A stretch of 64,000 bases of DNA from an uncultured Lachnospiraceae bacterium. GTDB lineage: Bacteria; Bacillota; Clostridia; Lachnospirales; Lachnospiraceae. Position 1 is the stretch's first letter. Each line of letters starts with the position of its first letter. The stretch lies in the NCBI GenBank assembly GCA_902793335.1, contig CADBCZ010000013.1, forward strand, positions 1 through 64,000, given 5' to 3'. Position numbers and translations under genes: made by a program. Below the pieces are notes generated by a model. The model had not been told where the DNA came from. It did not search any database and saw only the letters and a list, made by a program, of their open reading frames with translations. Of the stretch, positions 46,348-55,646 are shown one piece after another.

Positions 46348-47652
46348 ATGCTTAATCGTAAAATATATAGTGAATTGGTTGAATGGAAAAAACAAAAGAA
46401 TAAGAAATGTTTGATTATTAAAGGCGCACGTCAGGTGGGAAAGACATACGCAATAAGATCTTTTGGAGAGAAAAATTATTCAGAAGTTGTTGAGATAAAC
46501 TTTAAAGAAACACCAAGTATGATGGAGATTTTCTCGGGAGATTTGGATGTGGATACACTAGTATTGGCATTGCGATTCCGTTTCCCTGAAAAGAAAATTA
46601 ATCCGGAGTCAACTTTGATTTTTCTTGATGAAATCCAGGAATGCCCGGAAGCAATTACTTCGCTTAAATTTTGGACTGATGATTCAAGATATGATTTGAT
46701 TGCTTCAGGTTCTATGCTTGGAATAGATTATAACCGACCATCATCATATCCTGTCGGATATGTAGAATATAAGAAAATGTATGGATTGGATTTCGAAGAG
46801 TTCTTGTGGGCACTTAAAGTCTCAACGGAAATGATAACCGGATTAGAAGAAATGTTTATAAACCGTAAGGCAGTACCGGATGCAATCCATTCACAAATGA
46901 TGAAATATTTAAGGTTGTATGCTTCGTTGGGCGGTATGCCGGAGGTGGTTGAAGAATATATTGAAACTAACGATTTTCGTGAAGTTGATAAAATTCAGAA
47001 GCAATTGTTAGAAGGATATATATATGATATTGCTCACTACGCGACCGCTGAGGAAAAATTAAAAGCTGAAAAATGTTTTTCTTCACTTTCCAGACAACTA
47101 TTGGATAAAGAAAACCACAAGTTCCAGTATAAAGAAATTGAGAAGGGCGCACGGGCGCAGAAATACTATTCCAGCATTGAATGGTTAATAAAAGCGGATA
47201 TAATTCATTTATGCAAAATTGTTACAGATGTAAAATATGATTTGGATGATTATGCAAGGCATGATTTTTTCAGAGCGTATACTAATGATTTATCTTTGCT
47301 TATTCCTATGAAGGATTTTTCATTGAAACAGCATATTGTTGAAAATACTTTGTCGGGAAATACCAAAGGTGGATTATACGAATGTGTGATTGCGGATATG
47401 CTTATAAAAAAAGGGTATAAGTTGTATTTCTATAAGAATGAAACAACAAGAAAAGAGTTGGATTTTATAATTCAAAAGGATGGTGAAGTTGTTCCTATTG
47501 AAGTGAAAAGTGGTAATACGCAGTCAAAATCACTAAATCAATTTATGAAAAAGGGTGTGGCAAGTAAAGCATACAAATTAATAGATGGTAATATTGGGGA
47601 TAACGAAGATGGTATAGTGAGCATACCACTGTATATGGCGATGTTTATATAA
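46348..47652 (+). CDS. AAA ATPase with DUF4143 domain
   Basis: A 434-residue ATPase. Walker A IKGARQVGKTYAIR (about residues 24-37), Walker B LIFLDEIQECP, sensor region YDLIASGSMLGI. The C-terminal DUF4143 domain ends with ETTRKELDFIIQKDGE and VVPIEVKSGNTQSKS, which has the E-x-K pattern of PD-(D/E)XK folds. This abundant family has no settled function; links to defence or mobile DNA are often proposed. The start at 46348 follows AAGGAGG (46336-46342). Preceded by the 32-bp repeats. Confidence 0.85.
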   Translation: MLNRKIYSELVEWKKQKNKKCLIIKGARQVGKTYAIRSFGEKNYSEVVEINFKETPSMMEIFSGDLDVDTLVLALRFRFPEKKINPESTLIFLDEIQECPEAITSLKFWTDDSRYDLIASGSMLGIDYNRPSSYPVGYVEYKKMYGLDFEEFLWALKVSTEMITGLEEMFINRKAVPDAIHSQMMKYLRLYASLGGMPEVVEEYIETNDFREVDKIQKQLLEGYIYDIAHYATAEEKLKAEKCFSSLSRQLLDKENHKFQYKEIEKGARAQKYYSSIEWLIKADIIHLCKIVTDVKYDLDDYARHDFFRAYTNDLSLLIPMKDFSLKQHIVENTLSGNTKGGLYECVIADMLIKKGYKLYFYKNETTRKELDFIIQKDGEVVPIEVKSGNTQSKSLNQFMKKGVASKAYKLIDGNIGDNEDGIVSIPLYMAMFI

Positions 47653-47817
47653 AGAGTAAGGGAGATTAAAAGAAATAGATTACTATCCGAGCTATTAGAT
47701 AATCTTTCTGGAATGTTGAAAAAATATAGCAAATCGTGTAAAATATATAAAGATTTTTTATAAGTTTTTACAGATGAATTTTGATAGAATTATGTACAAC
47801 AGGAGAAGGTGATATAC

Positions 47818-48906
47818 GTGAAAATACTGCGGGTTATATATAATTACTTGTTTTGTTGTGGAGTAGAGAAAAACAAATATGATGAGCTTAAGAGTGATGT
47901 ATATATATCCAATTATAGGGTGTGGCGCAAATTGCATTATTTGATGGCTGCTGTATTTGGACTTTTGTTTTTTAGCTCATTGTTTAATGAATTTATGAGC
48001 GTTAATACAGTGTTTTACTTAGTTGCGCTCATTTATTCACTTATTGCGATTGTTATGTTTTTCTTTGTTGAGAAGGATTCTCTGCTGGCACAGTTTATAA
48101 TTTATATATCCATATCGTTCTTATTGCTGTTTGGATGTTTTATAACCCAGAATAAACCGGAATTACCGGCAGCAACATTTGTTGTATTCTTACTTATTAC
48201 ACCTATGTTTGTTATCGACAGAGCATTTTTTATGGCGCTTGAACTGATTACTGCCAGTGTTTTGTTTCTTATCTGGATGCATGCGATAAAACCGTTTCCT
48301 ATCTGGCAGTTAGATGTACTTAATTGTGTAACCTATACTATAGTAGGCATTGTTCTTAACATAATCGCAAGCTCCATTCGAATCAAGGAATTTGTGTTAA
48401 CCAGAGAGATTAATATCCAAAAGGATACGGATGATATGACCGGACTTTGCAACAAAGGCTCGCTTACCAGAAAAATTAATGAATACCTCGAAGATGGTAA
48501 TAATGAGAAAGGCATTATGTTTTTGTTAGATGTCGATCATTTTAAAGAGATAAATGATACCTACGGTCATGACATAGGTGATGATGTTATTGAACAGCTT
48601 GGAGTTTTTTTGGGTGAAAGATTTAAAGATGAAGAGATAGTGGGGCGGTTCGGTGGAGATGAATTTATATTATTTGTGAAAGATACAAAAGAACCAGAGA
48701 TTGCCAATAAGATAGCAACGGATATCTATACCGGGGCATCAGAATTTGTTACACTACCGGATGAAGATCGGAAGATATGTATAAGTATCGGTATAGCTAT
48801 TTATGAAGGTAATGAAAACAATTATTCAGAGATTTTCAAGAAGGCAGATATAGCTCTCTATAGAGCAAAGGCTGACGCAAGTACAAGATTCTGTATATAT
48901 GAATGA
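47818..48906 (+). CDS. Membrane diguanylate cyclase (GGDEF)
   Basis: A 362-residue protein making cyclic di-GMP. Five or six TM segments at about residues 38-195 with no obvious outside sensor domain, then a GGDEF domain from about 198: DDMTGLCNKGSLTR, FLLDVDHFKEINDTYGHDIGD, active site VGRFGGDEFILF (GGDEF near 278) and ISIGIAIYE. The RxxD inhibitory site normally five residues before GGDEF is absent, so product feedback may be missing. Likely start is GTG 47818 (AAGG eight bases upstream). Confidence 0.87.
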   Translation: MKILRVIYNYLFCCGVEKNKYDELKSDVYISNYRVWRKLHYLMAAVFGLLFFSSLFNEFMSVNTVFYLVALIYSLIAIVMFFFVEKDSLLAQFIIYISISFLLLFGCFITQNKPELPAATFVVFLLITPMFVIDRAFFMALELITASVLFLIWMHAIKPFPIWQLDVLNCVTYTIVGIVLNIIASSIRIKEFVLTREINIQKDTDDMTGLCNKGSLTRKINEYLEDGNNEKGIMFLLDVDHFKEINDTYGHDIGDDVIEQLGVFLGERFKDEEIVGRFGGDEFILFVKDTKEPEIANKIATDIYTGASEFVTLPDEDRKICISIGIAIYEGNENNYSEIFKKADIALYRAKADASTRFCIYE

Positions 48907-48942
48907 GATTAAAGAGAATGACAGATGAAACTTGGATAAGGG

Positions 48943-48970
48943 TTGACAACATTTAATAATTGTTTATAAT
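48943..48970 (+). promoter_or_regulatory. Promoter of the riboflavin operon
   Basis: TTGACA (48943-48948), 16-nt spacer, TATAAT (48965-48970), about 23 nt before the FMN riboswitch begins. Confidence 0.85.
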
Positions 48971-48992
48971 GACCTATGTAAAAAGAATAATT

Positions 48993-49115
48993 TCTTCAAG
49001 GCGGAGTGAAAGTCTCCACCGGCGGTGTTTGAATTAATATTCATAAGCCCGCAAGCCGTGTGGCATGAACCGGTGCGATTCCGGTGCCGACAGTATAGTC
49101 TGGATGAGAGAAGAG
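48993..49115 (+). ncRNA. FMN riboswitch (RFN element)
   Basis: The conserved RFN blocks are present in order: CTTCAAGGCGGAGTGAAAG, TCTCCACCGGCGGT, AAGCCCGCAAGCC, ACCGGTGCGATTCCGGTGCC, GACAGTATAGTCTGGATGAG and AGAAG. It lies between the operon promoter and ribE. The 5' strand CTTCAAGG (48994-49001) is repeated in the 3' arm of the downstream terminator (49176-49183), so in the absence of FMN it can pair with the terminator's 5' arm CCTTGAAG and allow read-through. Confidence 0.95.
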
Positions 49116-49157
49116 TAGAATTAATCAGGAATCTATCCTGATGATTTATGATGTATG

Positions 49158-49190
49158 AGCCTTGAAGTAATATTACTTCAAGGCTTTATC
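49158..49190 (+). terminator. FMN-controlled attenuator terminator
   Basis: Perfect 13-bp stem AGCCTTGAAGTAA (49158-49170) and TTACTTCAAGGCT (49173-49185) followed by TTATC, 50 nt before ribE. Partner of the RFN aptamer; FMN binding should favour this structure and stop transcription. Confidence 0.88.
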
Positions 49191-49240
49191 TATTATTAGG
49201 GTGATTGCCTGTATTAACTTCATACATAAGGAGGTAACGA

Positions 49241-49909
49241 ATGTTTACCGGAATAATAGAAGAGATAGGAACAGTTACTTCAATTACAAATGGTGCTAAA
49301 TCTTCAAAACTTGTTATAAAGGGAGATAAGATTTTTGAGGATATGCATATAGGAGATTCAATAGCGGTAAATGGTGTATGTCTCACGGTTACATCAAAAA
49401 GTGGTAATACATTTACTGCAGATGTTATGGCAGAGACACTTAGAAGATCATCACTTGGAAATCTCAAGAATGGAAGTTATGTAAACCTGGAAAGGGCTAT
49501 GGCTGCCAACGGTAGATTTGGTGGTCATATAGTAAGTGGTCATATAGATGGCACAGGCATCATAGAAAACTATGAGAGAGAAGATAATGCGGTCTGGGTA
49601 ACTATAAAAACTCCGTCAAAATTATTGAAGTATATTATCGAGAAAGGTTCAATCGCAATAGATGGCATTTCGCTGACCGTTGCTTATGTCGATGATACAT
49701 GCTTTAAAGTATCACTGATACCGCATACAGGTTCGCACACAACTTTGCTTGATAAGAAAACGGGAGATATAGTCAACCTTGAAAATGATGTTGTCGGGAA
49801 GTATGTTGAGAAGTTGTTAAATTTCAAAGACAACGATGATAGCAAATCCGAGAACAAGAAAGAAAGTAGTATCTCATATGATTTCTTATCACAACATGGA
49901 TTTATGTAA
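49241..49909 (+). CDS. ribE: Riboflavin synthase alpha subunit
   Basis: A 222-residue enzyme that dismutates two lumazines to riboflavin. The start MFTGIIEEIGTV is diagnostic, and two lumazine-binding repeats follow (GDSIAVNGVCLTVTSKSGN and GSIAIDGISLTVAYVDD), with RFGGHIVSGHIDGTG between. The C-terminus carries an extra Ser/Lys-rich tail of about 20 residues. AAGGAGG precedes the start. First gene under the FMN riboswitch. Confidence 0.95.
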   Translation: MFTGIIEEIGTVTSITNGAKSSKLVIKGDKIFEDMHIGDSIAVNGVCLTVTSKSGNTFTADVMAETLRRSSLGNLKNGSYVNLERAMAANGRFGGHIVSGHIDGTGIIENYEREDNAVWVTIKTPSKLLKYIIEKGSIAIDGISLTVAYVDDTCFKVSLIPHTGSHTTLLDKKTGDIVNLENDVVGKYVEKLLNFKDNDDSKSENKKESSISYDFLSQHGFM

Positions 49910-50002
49910 TGTGATAGCATGTTTTTGATACTGTATAACATAATCATTGTTTTAATTATAGGATAGCTATATAGAAGTTTTTTCATCTTAAAGAATTGCC
50001 AA

Positions 50003-50210
50003 TTGCGTTGTGTATATTTACAGCTTACGCACGCATGGTGCTTTGGAGCCGCCGGTACTTGATGAGCATTATTAATGCGAATTTAGTACCGCTGCGTGCG
50101 ACGAGCAGCGAGATCCCCTCTCTCTTAGCGAATGCGAAGCATGAGGTTAGAGACAGGGCATGCCTTGTGCTGCGTACCTGCGTGGGAACTGTAAATATAC
50201 ACATAAGCAA
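50003..50210. repeat. Palindromic repeat element, copy B (ribE-ribBA gap)
   Basis: Outer arms TTGCGTTGTGTATATTTACAG (50003-50023, 3' part) and CTGTAAATATACACATAAGCAA (50189-50210). The inner hairpin CGGTACTTGATGAGCATT (50053-50070) pairs with AATGCGAATTTAGTACCG (50074-50091). The core GGTGCTTTGGAGCCGCCGG and GCGTGCGACGAGCAGCGAGA is the reverse complement of copy A. An additional hairpin (50114-50158) is unique to B. No gene is carried. It fills the 353-bp gap of the riboflavin operon. Confidence 0.8.
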
Positions 50211-50262
50211 ATATTATTAGTAAAAACTAATTATTAAATAGATTTACAGGAGGAGTATCACA

Positions 50263-51462
50263 ATGTCAAACTTTAATACCCCCGAAGAACTTGCAAAAGA
50301 TCTTGCCGCCGGCAAGTGTGTAGTTCTTCTTGATGATGAAGACAGAGAAAATGAAGGAGATGTCATCTGTGCAGCAGAATTTGCCACAACTGAAAATGTG
50401 AATTTCATGGCGACATATGCAAGAGGTCTTATATGTATGCCGATGGATGCAAGCTACACAGAAAAGCTTAATCTACCACAGATGTGTATAACCAATACAG
50501 ATAATCACAGTACGGCATTTTCTGTTTCGGTCGACCATGTAAGTACCACTACGGGTATATCGGCTTATGAGAGAGGAATTACTGCAAGAAAGTTTGTAGA
50601 AGATGGTGTCAAATCTGAAGATTTCAGACGACCGGGCCATATGTTTCCACTTGAGGCAAGACCGGGTGGAGTTATAGAGAGACAGGGACATACTGAAGCG
50701 ACAGTTGATTTCATGAAGCTTGCCGGACTTAAACCGGTAGGTCTTTGCTGTGAGATCATGAAGGATGACGGTATGATGGCAAGAAAGGATGACCTGTTTG
50801 AATTTTCAAAAAAACATGGCCTGAAAATCGGAACTATCAAAGATCTTGTTCAATATCGTAAAGAACATGAAGTGTTTGTTGAGTGCGTTGCAAAGGCAAA
50901 GATGCCTACACGTTATGGTGAGTTTACTATACATGGATATGTCAACAAATTAAATGGTGAGCATCACGTTGCGCTTGTCAAAGGTGATATTACAGATGGC
51001 AAGCCGGTGCTTTGCAGAGTACACTCTGAATGTCTTACGGGAGATGCGTTAGGTTCCGCAAGATGTGACTGTGGACAGCAGTATGATGCCGCAATGAAGA
51101 TGATTGCCAAAGAGGGTAGAGGTGTGTTACTTTATCTTAGACAGGAAGGTAGAGGAATCGGTCTTATCAATAAGATTCGTGCCTATGAGCTCCAGGATCA
51201 GGGGAGAGATACGGTAGAAGCTAATCTTGAACTTGGATTCCCGGAGGATGCAAGAGACTATACTATAGGAACTCAGATACTTGTTGATCTTGGTATCAAA
51301 GAGCTTAGACTGATGACTAACAATCCGCTTAAGGTATACGGACTTGAGGGCTATGGTTTGTCAATAAAGGAACGTGTTCCGATAATCATGGAGCCGGGTG
51401 CATACGATGCATTTTATTTAAAGACAAAACAGGATAAGATGGGACACATCCTCAATCTATAA
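50263..51462 (+). CDS. ribBA: Bifunctional DHBP synthase / GTP cyclohydrolase II
   Basis: A 399-residue enzyme giving both branches of riboflavin synthesis. RibB half: [34 protein letters not shown]. RibA half from about residue 205: zinc site [17 protein letters not shown] and [20 protein letters not shown], ending [20 protein letters not shown] before the ATG. In the operon between ribE and ribH, separated from each by a palindromic repeat. Confidence 0.96.
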   Translation: MSNFNTPEELAKDLAAGKCVVLLDDEDRENEGDVICAAEFATTENVNFMATYARGLICMPMDASYTEKLNLPQMCITNTDNHSTAFSVSVDHVSTTTGISAYERGITARKFVEDGVKSEDFRRPGHMFPLEARPGGVIERQGHTEATVDFMKLAGLKPVGLCCEIMKDDGMMARKDDLFEFSKKHGLKIGTIKDLVQYRKEHEVFVECVAKAKMPTRYGEFTIHGYVNKLNGEHHVALVKGDITDGKPVLCRVHSECLTGDALGSARCDCGQQYDAAMKMIAKEGRGVLLYLRQEGRGIGLINKIRAYELQDQGRDTVEANLELGFPEDARDYTIGTQILVDLGIKELRLMTNNPLKVYGLEGYGLSIKERVPIIMEPGAYDAFYLKTKQDKMGHILNL

Positions 51463-51555
51463 TGTTTTATGACGAGTATTTTTTTAATAATTCTGTAACT
51501 TGTAGAATCAATAAATGAAGTAGACAGGCAATTGTGGAACTCTAAGAATTGTGAA

Positions 51556-51706
51556 TTGCGTTGTGCATGCTATACAGAATCCAAAAAACAGACCCTTTGC
51601 GACCGTCGGTACTTAATGAGCAGTTTACTGCGAATTTAGTACCGCTACGTGAGCAACGGAGTGAGAACGCGTCTTTTTTGGATCTGTATAGCATACACAA
51701 AAGCAA
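51556..51706. repeat. Palindromic repeat element, copy C (ribBA-ribH gap)
   Basis: Outer arms TTGCGTTGTGCATGCTATACAG (51556-51576, 3' part) and CTGTATAGCATACAC..AAGCAA (51684-51706), then AATCCAAAAAACAGAC with GTCTTTTTTGGAT. Core CGGTACTTAATGAGCA (51607-51622) and TGCGAATTTAGTACCGCT (51629-51646) matches copy B in the same orientation. Outside the arms, B and C also share AAGAATTG followed by AATTGCGTTGTG. It fills the 307-bp gap before ribH. Confidence 0.8.
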
Positions 51707-51769
51707 AAAAGAAAATTTGAGTTTCACAATAACCTAGTGAATGAAGTTAAAAAATAGGAGGAAATAAAA

Positions 51770-52231
51770 ATGAACACTTTAGAAGGAAAATTAGTAGCAA
51801 AAGACATGAAGGTGGGTATCGTTGCAGCCCGTTTCAATGAATTTATCGTTTCAAAACTTATCGGTGGTGCAGTTGACGGACTTACAAGACATGATATTCC
51901 TGAGGATAATATTACTCTTGCATGGGTTCCGGGCGCATTTGAAATACCTGTGGCTGCAAAAAAGATGGCAGAGTCAGGAAAATATGATGCAGTTATCTGT
52001 CTGGGAACTGTAATACGTGGTGCAACAAGCCATTATGACTATGTGTGCAATGAAGTATCAAAGGGAATTGCACAGGTTTCTCTTAACACAGGTGTTCCGG
52101 TAATGTTTGGTGTAGTGACAACAGAGAATATTGAGCAGGCTATTGAGCGCGCAGGTACTAAGGCAGGTAATAAGGGATATGATTGCGCACTTGGTGCTAT
52201 TGAGATGGTTAATCTTTTAAAGCAGATGTAA
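51770..52231 (+). CDS. ribH: 6,7-dimethyl-8-ribityllumazine synthase
   Basis: A 153-residue subunit of the lumazine synthase capsid-forming enzyme. Motifs [53 protein letters not shown] (catalytic His in SHYDYV) and [23 protein letters not shown] before the ATG. Last gene of the FMN-regulated operon; ribD is not in it. Confidence 0.96.
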   Translation: MNTLEGKLVAKDMKVGIVAARFNEFIVSKLIGGAVDGLTRHDIPEDNITLAWVPGAFEIPVAAKKMAESGKYDAVICLGTVIRGATSHYDYVCNEVSKGIAQVSLNTGVPVMFGVVTTENIEQAIERAGTKAGNKGYDCALGAIEMVNLLKQM

Positions 52232-52299
52232 TAAAAGTACAGTAGTAAAAATTAATGTTTGTATTAAAGAAGACAGTAACGGTTTAGGAGTTTGTTGAA

Positions 52300-54126
52300 A
52301 TGTTTCATTTTAGTAACAGACAACTGCATATCATAATTGGTTTTCTGGTTGTATCTATGCTGCTTATTGCGACATTTCTGATAACCGGTAATGACGATGC
52401 CATTATTTTAAAGGGAAAGTTGGATGGTCTTGACAGTTTTTCAGATGGATGGATAGCATCTTATGAGACGTTAGATGATGCTAAATGGAGAAAGTACGGA
52501 ATTTCTGATGACAAAGAAGGAAATAAGACTGTAACGGAAGTGCTTAATCTTCCGAATTCCTTTGATATTATGGCTCAAAAGGTTGTCACGCTTACTCATA
52601 AAATTCCCGATTTTAATGACGAAGAGCAGTATATTGTTTTTAACTCTGAAAATCAGATGATAGAGATCCTGGCAAACAGAGATTTGATATATCAAAGTGA
52701 TGAAAATGATATTTCATTTCCATTACATATAGTCCGGATTGATCATCAATATGCAAATGAAACTCTGACTATCAAGGTAAAAAATGATAAAGAAGATAGG
52801 GTTGTATTGGACGATATAGGGATTGGCAATTATACGGAATTGGTGTCTGATGCATTTAAAACTGACGGTTGGCTGGTGATATATGGTATATTTTTGATTC
52901 TGCTGAGTATCATTTTATATGTTATCATCATTTCTGTTAAAAGCAATGCTCCCAAAAAATTACTGCTCAATTATATTGGATGCGAGATTATGTTTGCAGG
53001 TATTCTCTTATGTGTATTCAGCACGTTGTTCCGTACATTAATTCATTGGGAATTATTCAATTACTTTCTTCGTACGGTTATTACTGTCACAATTACTGTA
53101 ATGCATCTTCTGGTAATAAGATGTATGCTCAATCGCGTTAAGGTACTCAAGGTCATAGATATTGGAATAGTTATCTACTGCATAGAGTTTATCAGTATAA
53201 TAATTCTTTCCTGGTTTAAACTTGTATCATTTGCGTTTATCTATCGTATAGCAATTACACTGTCAGGTGTAGGCTTGATAATATATACATTGCTTCTTGG
53301 CAGTGCCGCTTACGATTACAGACAAAAAGGCGGCAGACCTGTATTTATCTCGAATCTGATACTTGTAGGTACTGCTGTATTAGAGCTTGTTTTATATATT
53401 ACACATGCTGACAATGTTCCGGTTTTTATGCCTGTGATAATTGGTAGTATCATTTATTTTGGCATTTTGGTAAGTTATGGAATTAAGCAGGTGTTACCTG
53501 TAAATGAAACCGATAATGCAGATGTTATGGGAATGAAAAATGCAATACAGCAGGAAGTGATTGATGGCTTTAATCCAAATCTTTTGTTTGCATCTTTTCA
53601 AACACTTCAACAACTTATTAAGTCAGGCTCTGACAACAGCACAAAAATGATTTATTACATTTCTGTGTATGTTAAAAATAATATAAAAGCAATGAACAGT
53701 CGGGGAGAGATAATTTTATTCTCGGAAGAGCTGGAACACATTATGGCCTATCTTAACCTGCAGAAAACAAGAAATAGTGGATTTTCATTTGTTATTGAGA
53801 GCAAGGTTAAGGACTTTAAGATTCCGAGAAATACAATAGAACCTTTGGTGGAAAATGCGGTTAAATACGGTATAGGTGGGAAAGATAATAAAGGGAATGT
53901 TGTTGTCAGGAGTTATAACAGAGAAGAGGGCTACGCGATACAGATAATTGATACAGGTATAGGCTTTGATACAGCTAACCTAAAAAATACGAGTTCAACA
54001 TCTATTAAAAATCTTTTTGAGATTTTAAAGGATAAATGTAGGGCTAAGACGGAAATAATTTCAAAAGAAAACAAAGGTACAGTTATTACAATAATAATTC
54101 CTATGATTGAAAATGAGTTGATTTAA
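52300..54126 (+). CDS. Histidine-kinase-like membrane protein lacking the phospho-acceptor histidine
   Basis: A 608-residue protein built like LytS/YehU-class 7TM sensor kinases: one TM near residues 8-27, an outside domain to about 190, about seven TM segments to 400, and a C-terminal kinase core. The His_kinase box, usually NPHFLFN, reads FNPNLLFASFQTL, with Asn427 where the phosphorylated His should be. The ATPase part keeps an N-box (PLVENAVKYGIG) and G-box (IDTGIGFD). So it may bind ATP but should not autophosphorylate there. No response regulator is adjacent. It may be a degenerate sensor or a partner of another kinase. Confidence 0.8.
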   Translation: MFHFSNRQLHIIIGFLVVSMLLIATFLITGNDDAIILKGKLDGLDSFSDGWIASYETLDDAKWRKYGISDDKEGNKTVTEVLNLPNSFDIMAQKVVTLTHKIPDFNDEEQYIVFNSENQMIEILANRDLIYQSDENDISFPLHIVRIDHQYANETLTIKVKNDKEDRVVLDDIGIGNYTELVSDAFKTDGWLVIYGIFLILLSIILYVIIISVKSNAPKKLLLNYIGCEIMFAGILLCVFSTLFRTLIHWELFNYFLRTVITVTITVMHLLVIRCMLNRVKVLKVIDIGIVIYCIEFISIIILSWFKLVSFAFIYRIAITLSGVGLIIYTLLLGSAAYDYRQKGGRPVFISNLILVGTAVLELVLYITHADNVPVFMPVIIGSIIYFGILVSYGIKQVLPVNETDNADVMGMKNAIQQEVIDGFNPNLLFASFQTLQQLIKSGSDNSTKMIYYISVYVKNNIKAMNSRGEIILFSEELEHIMAYLNLQKTRNSGFSFVIESKVKDFKIPRNTIEPLVENAVKYGIGGKDNKGNVVVRSYNREEGYAIQIIDTGIGFDTANLKNTSSTSIKNLFEILKDKCRAKTEIISKENKGTVITIIIPMIENELI

Positions 54127-54171
54127 GTGTATAACTAATAGTAGATCATTTTAAGGATATGAGGTTTTAGT

Positions 54172-55011
54172 ATGAATAGTGAAGATATGAGTAATAATAG
54201 CGATAACTCAAAAAACGAAAACTTAGGTTTTGCTGACAGATATATAACAGCAATGTTTGCACCGGGAGAGTATAACCTGCTTTTGAAGCTTTCTGCAGGA
54301 AAAATAATATCATATATTATGTTTCTTGTTCTGTTGACCAGTCTGATTCAATATGGAATCCCGGGATTGGCCGCTGTTGCAGGATATGGTGGAGTGCGTA
54401 ACTATATAATGAAAGAGCTGCCTTCTTTTTCGCTAAAAGACGGCCAGTTGGAGGTTTCTAAAAAGTATGAAAAAGAAGATGAGGATAGTGGCTTATATAT
54501 CCTTGTTGATACATCTAAAGAGAGTTTTTCTGAGGATGATATATCTAAGGACATGCTTAGTGTGTTGTTGATAAGTAAGAATAATATTATCACTTATAAT
54601 AACTTATCGGGAGTAAGCGGACTTGTTCAGGAACAGAAGTTTTCGGATTTTAAAAATGCGACTGTCAATAATGAAACCATTGCCGGCATAGCTCCGATAA
54701 TATATTTTGGATTGTTTGTTCTATATGTTTTAATGTATATATTAACCTTGTTAAGGTATCTTATGTCGGCACTGTTTTATGCACTGATTTTGTATATTTT
54801 GTCGAGAGTGATGACGGCAAATATTTCATATGGAATTATATTCAAGATTGCTTTGTTTGCACAGACGATAGGTTCTATCGTTATGGCAGTTGCAAATTTC
54901 ATAGGTGGTCCGATATTTGTAATGGCAGGAAGTACATTTGCGATGATAGTCACTGTGCTTATTATGAATAGAGCTTACTTTAAGCTTGTGCCTCCTCCAA
55001 GATCTTTATAA
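54172..55011 (+). CDS. DUF1189-like membrane protein
   Basis: A 279-residue membrane protein. One TM near residues 42-72 (IISYIMFLVLLTSLIQYGIP), an outside loop of about 110 residues, then four TM segments from about 167 to 270 (IIYFGLFVLYVLMYILTLLR, LFYALILYILSRVM, and others). The arrangement and the loop with LYILVDTS fit DUF1189; function unknown. It starts 45 bp after the histidine-kinase-like gene, in the same direction, suggesting a shared unit. Its 3' end overlaps the convergent CYTH gene by 32 bp. Confidence 0.6.
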   Translation: MNSEDMSNNSDNSKNENLGFADRYITAMFAPGEYNLLLKLSAGKIISYIMFLVLLTSLIQYGIPGLAAVAGYGGVRNYIMKELPSFSLKDGQLEVSKKYEKEDEDSGLYILVDTSKESFSEDDISKDMLSVLLISKNNIITYNNLSGVSGLVQEQKFSDFKNATVNNETIAGIAPIIYFGLFVLYVLMYILTLLRYLMSALFYALILYILSRVMTANISYGIIFKIALFAQTIGSIVMAVANFIGGPIFVMAGSTFAMIVTVLIMNRAYFKLVPPPRSL

Positions 55012-55468
55012 GTTCTTCTTTCGTAAGTGAACTTAAAGAAGAGTTGTGATATGTCCCCTCATTTGTTACATCTCTGCCAAACCACGTCGGAGGTGTATAT
55101 GAATTGGCGGCATCAATATTATCAAATTCAACCTCGGCTAAAATTAGTCCCTCAAGATCCTTTTTGAATATATCCAGTTCTATTGTAAGATCATTGTCGG
55201 GGATTTTATATCTGGTTTTGCATATAGTTATGCCTTCTGATTTTGTGAGCAATTTTTCGTAAGCTTCTTTTGTGAGTGGGAATTCTTCCTCCTGTCTTGA
55301 CATGAATCCCGGACCTTTATATGTAAGTATATATTCGTCGTCTTTTTTTCTGATTCTTAAAACCGGTTCGGTTATAATATATGCCTGTTCTAATTCGTTA
55401 GAGGGGCATTCCTGATAGTTTTTGGGCAATGATTCTTTTTTTATCAAATATTTTCTTTCTATTTCCAT
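54980..55468 (-). CDS. CYTH-domain protein (triphosphate hydrolase or adenylate cyclase type)
   Basis: A 162-residue tunnel-fold protein. It starts with the ExExK signature (MEIERKYLI: Glu2, Glu4, Lys6), followed by EPVLRIRKKDDEYILTYKGP and the acidic LDIFKKDLEGLILAEVEFD. CYTH proteins bind inorganic triphosphate or ATP with metal; small bacterial ones are usually triphosphatases. AAGGAGA precedes the ATG. It converges with, and overlaps, the DUF1189-like gene. Confidence 0.9.
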   Translation of the reverse strand: MEIERKYLIKKESLPKNYQECPSNELEQAYIITEPVLRIRKKDDEYILTYKGPGFMSRQEEEFPLTKEAYEKLLTKSEGITICKTRYKIPDNDLTIELDIFKKDLEGLILAEVEFDNIDAANSYTPPTWFGRDVTNEGTYHNSSLSSLTKEELIKILEEAQA

Positions 55469-55646
55469 AATTGTCTCCTTATTGATGTTTTTTGTATTTT
55501 AATTAAATTGTCTATATCTTATGTGATTATTAATAATATACCATAGATTGGTTGTGGTGATAACAACTTTTATTGAAGATTATATGCATTTATGATATAT
55601 TTTGTTGTGTCAAAATAATACTTAATATTGCGGGAGGTATATTACG

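Noticed and set aside
50003..50210. Copy B as an insertion sequence
   Set aside because: No transposase or any credible reading frame with a ribosome site lies inside; the short open frame there follows the repeat arms only.
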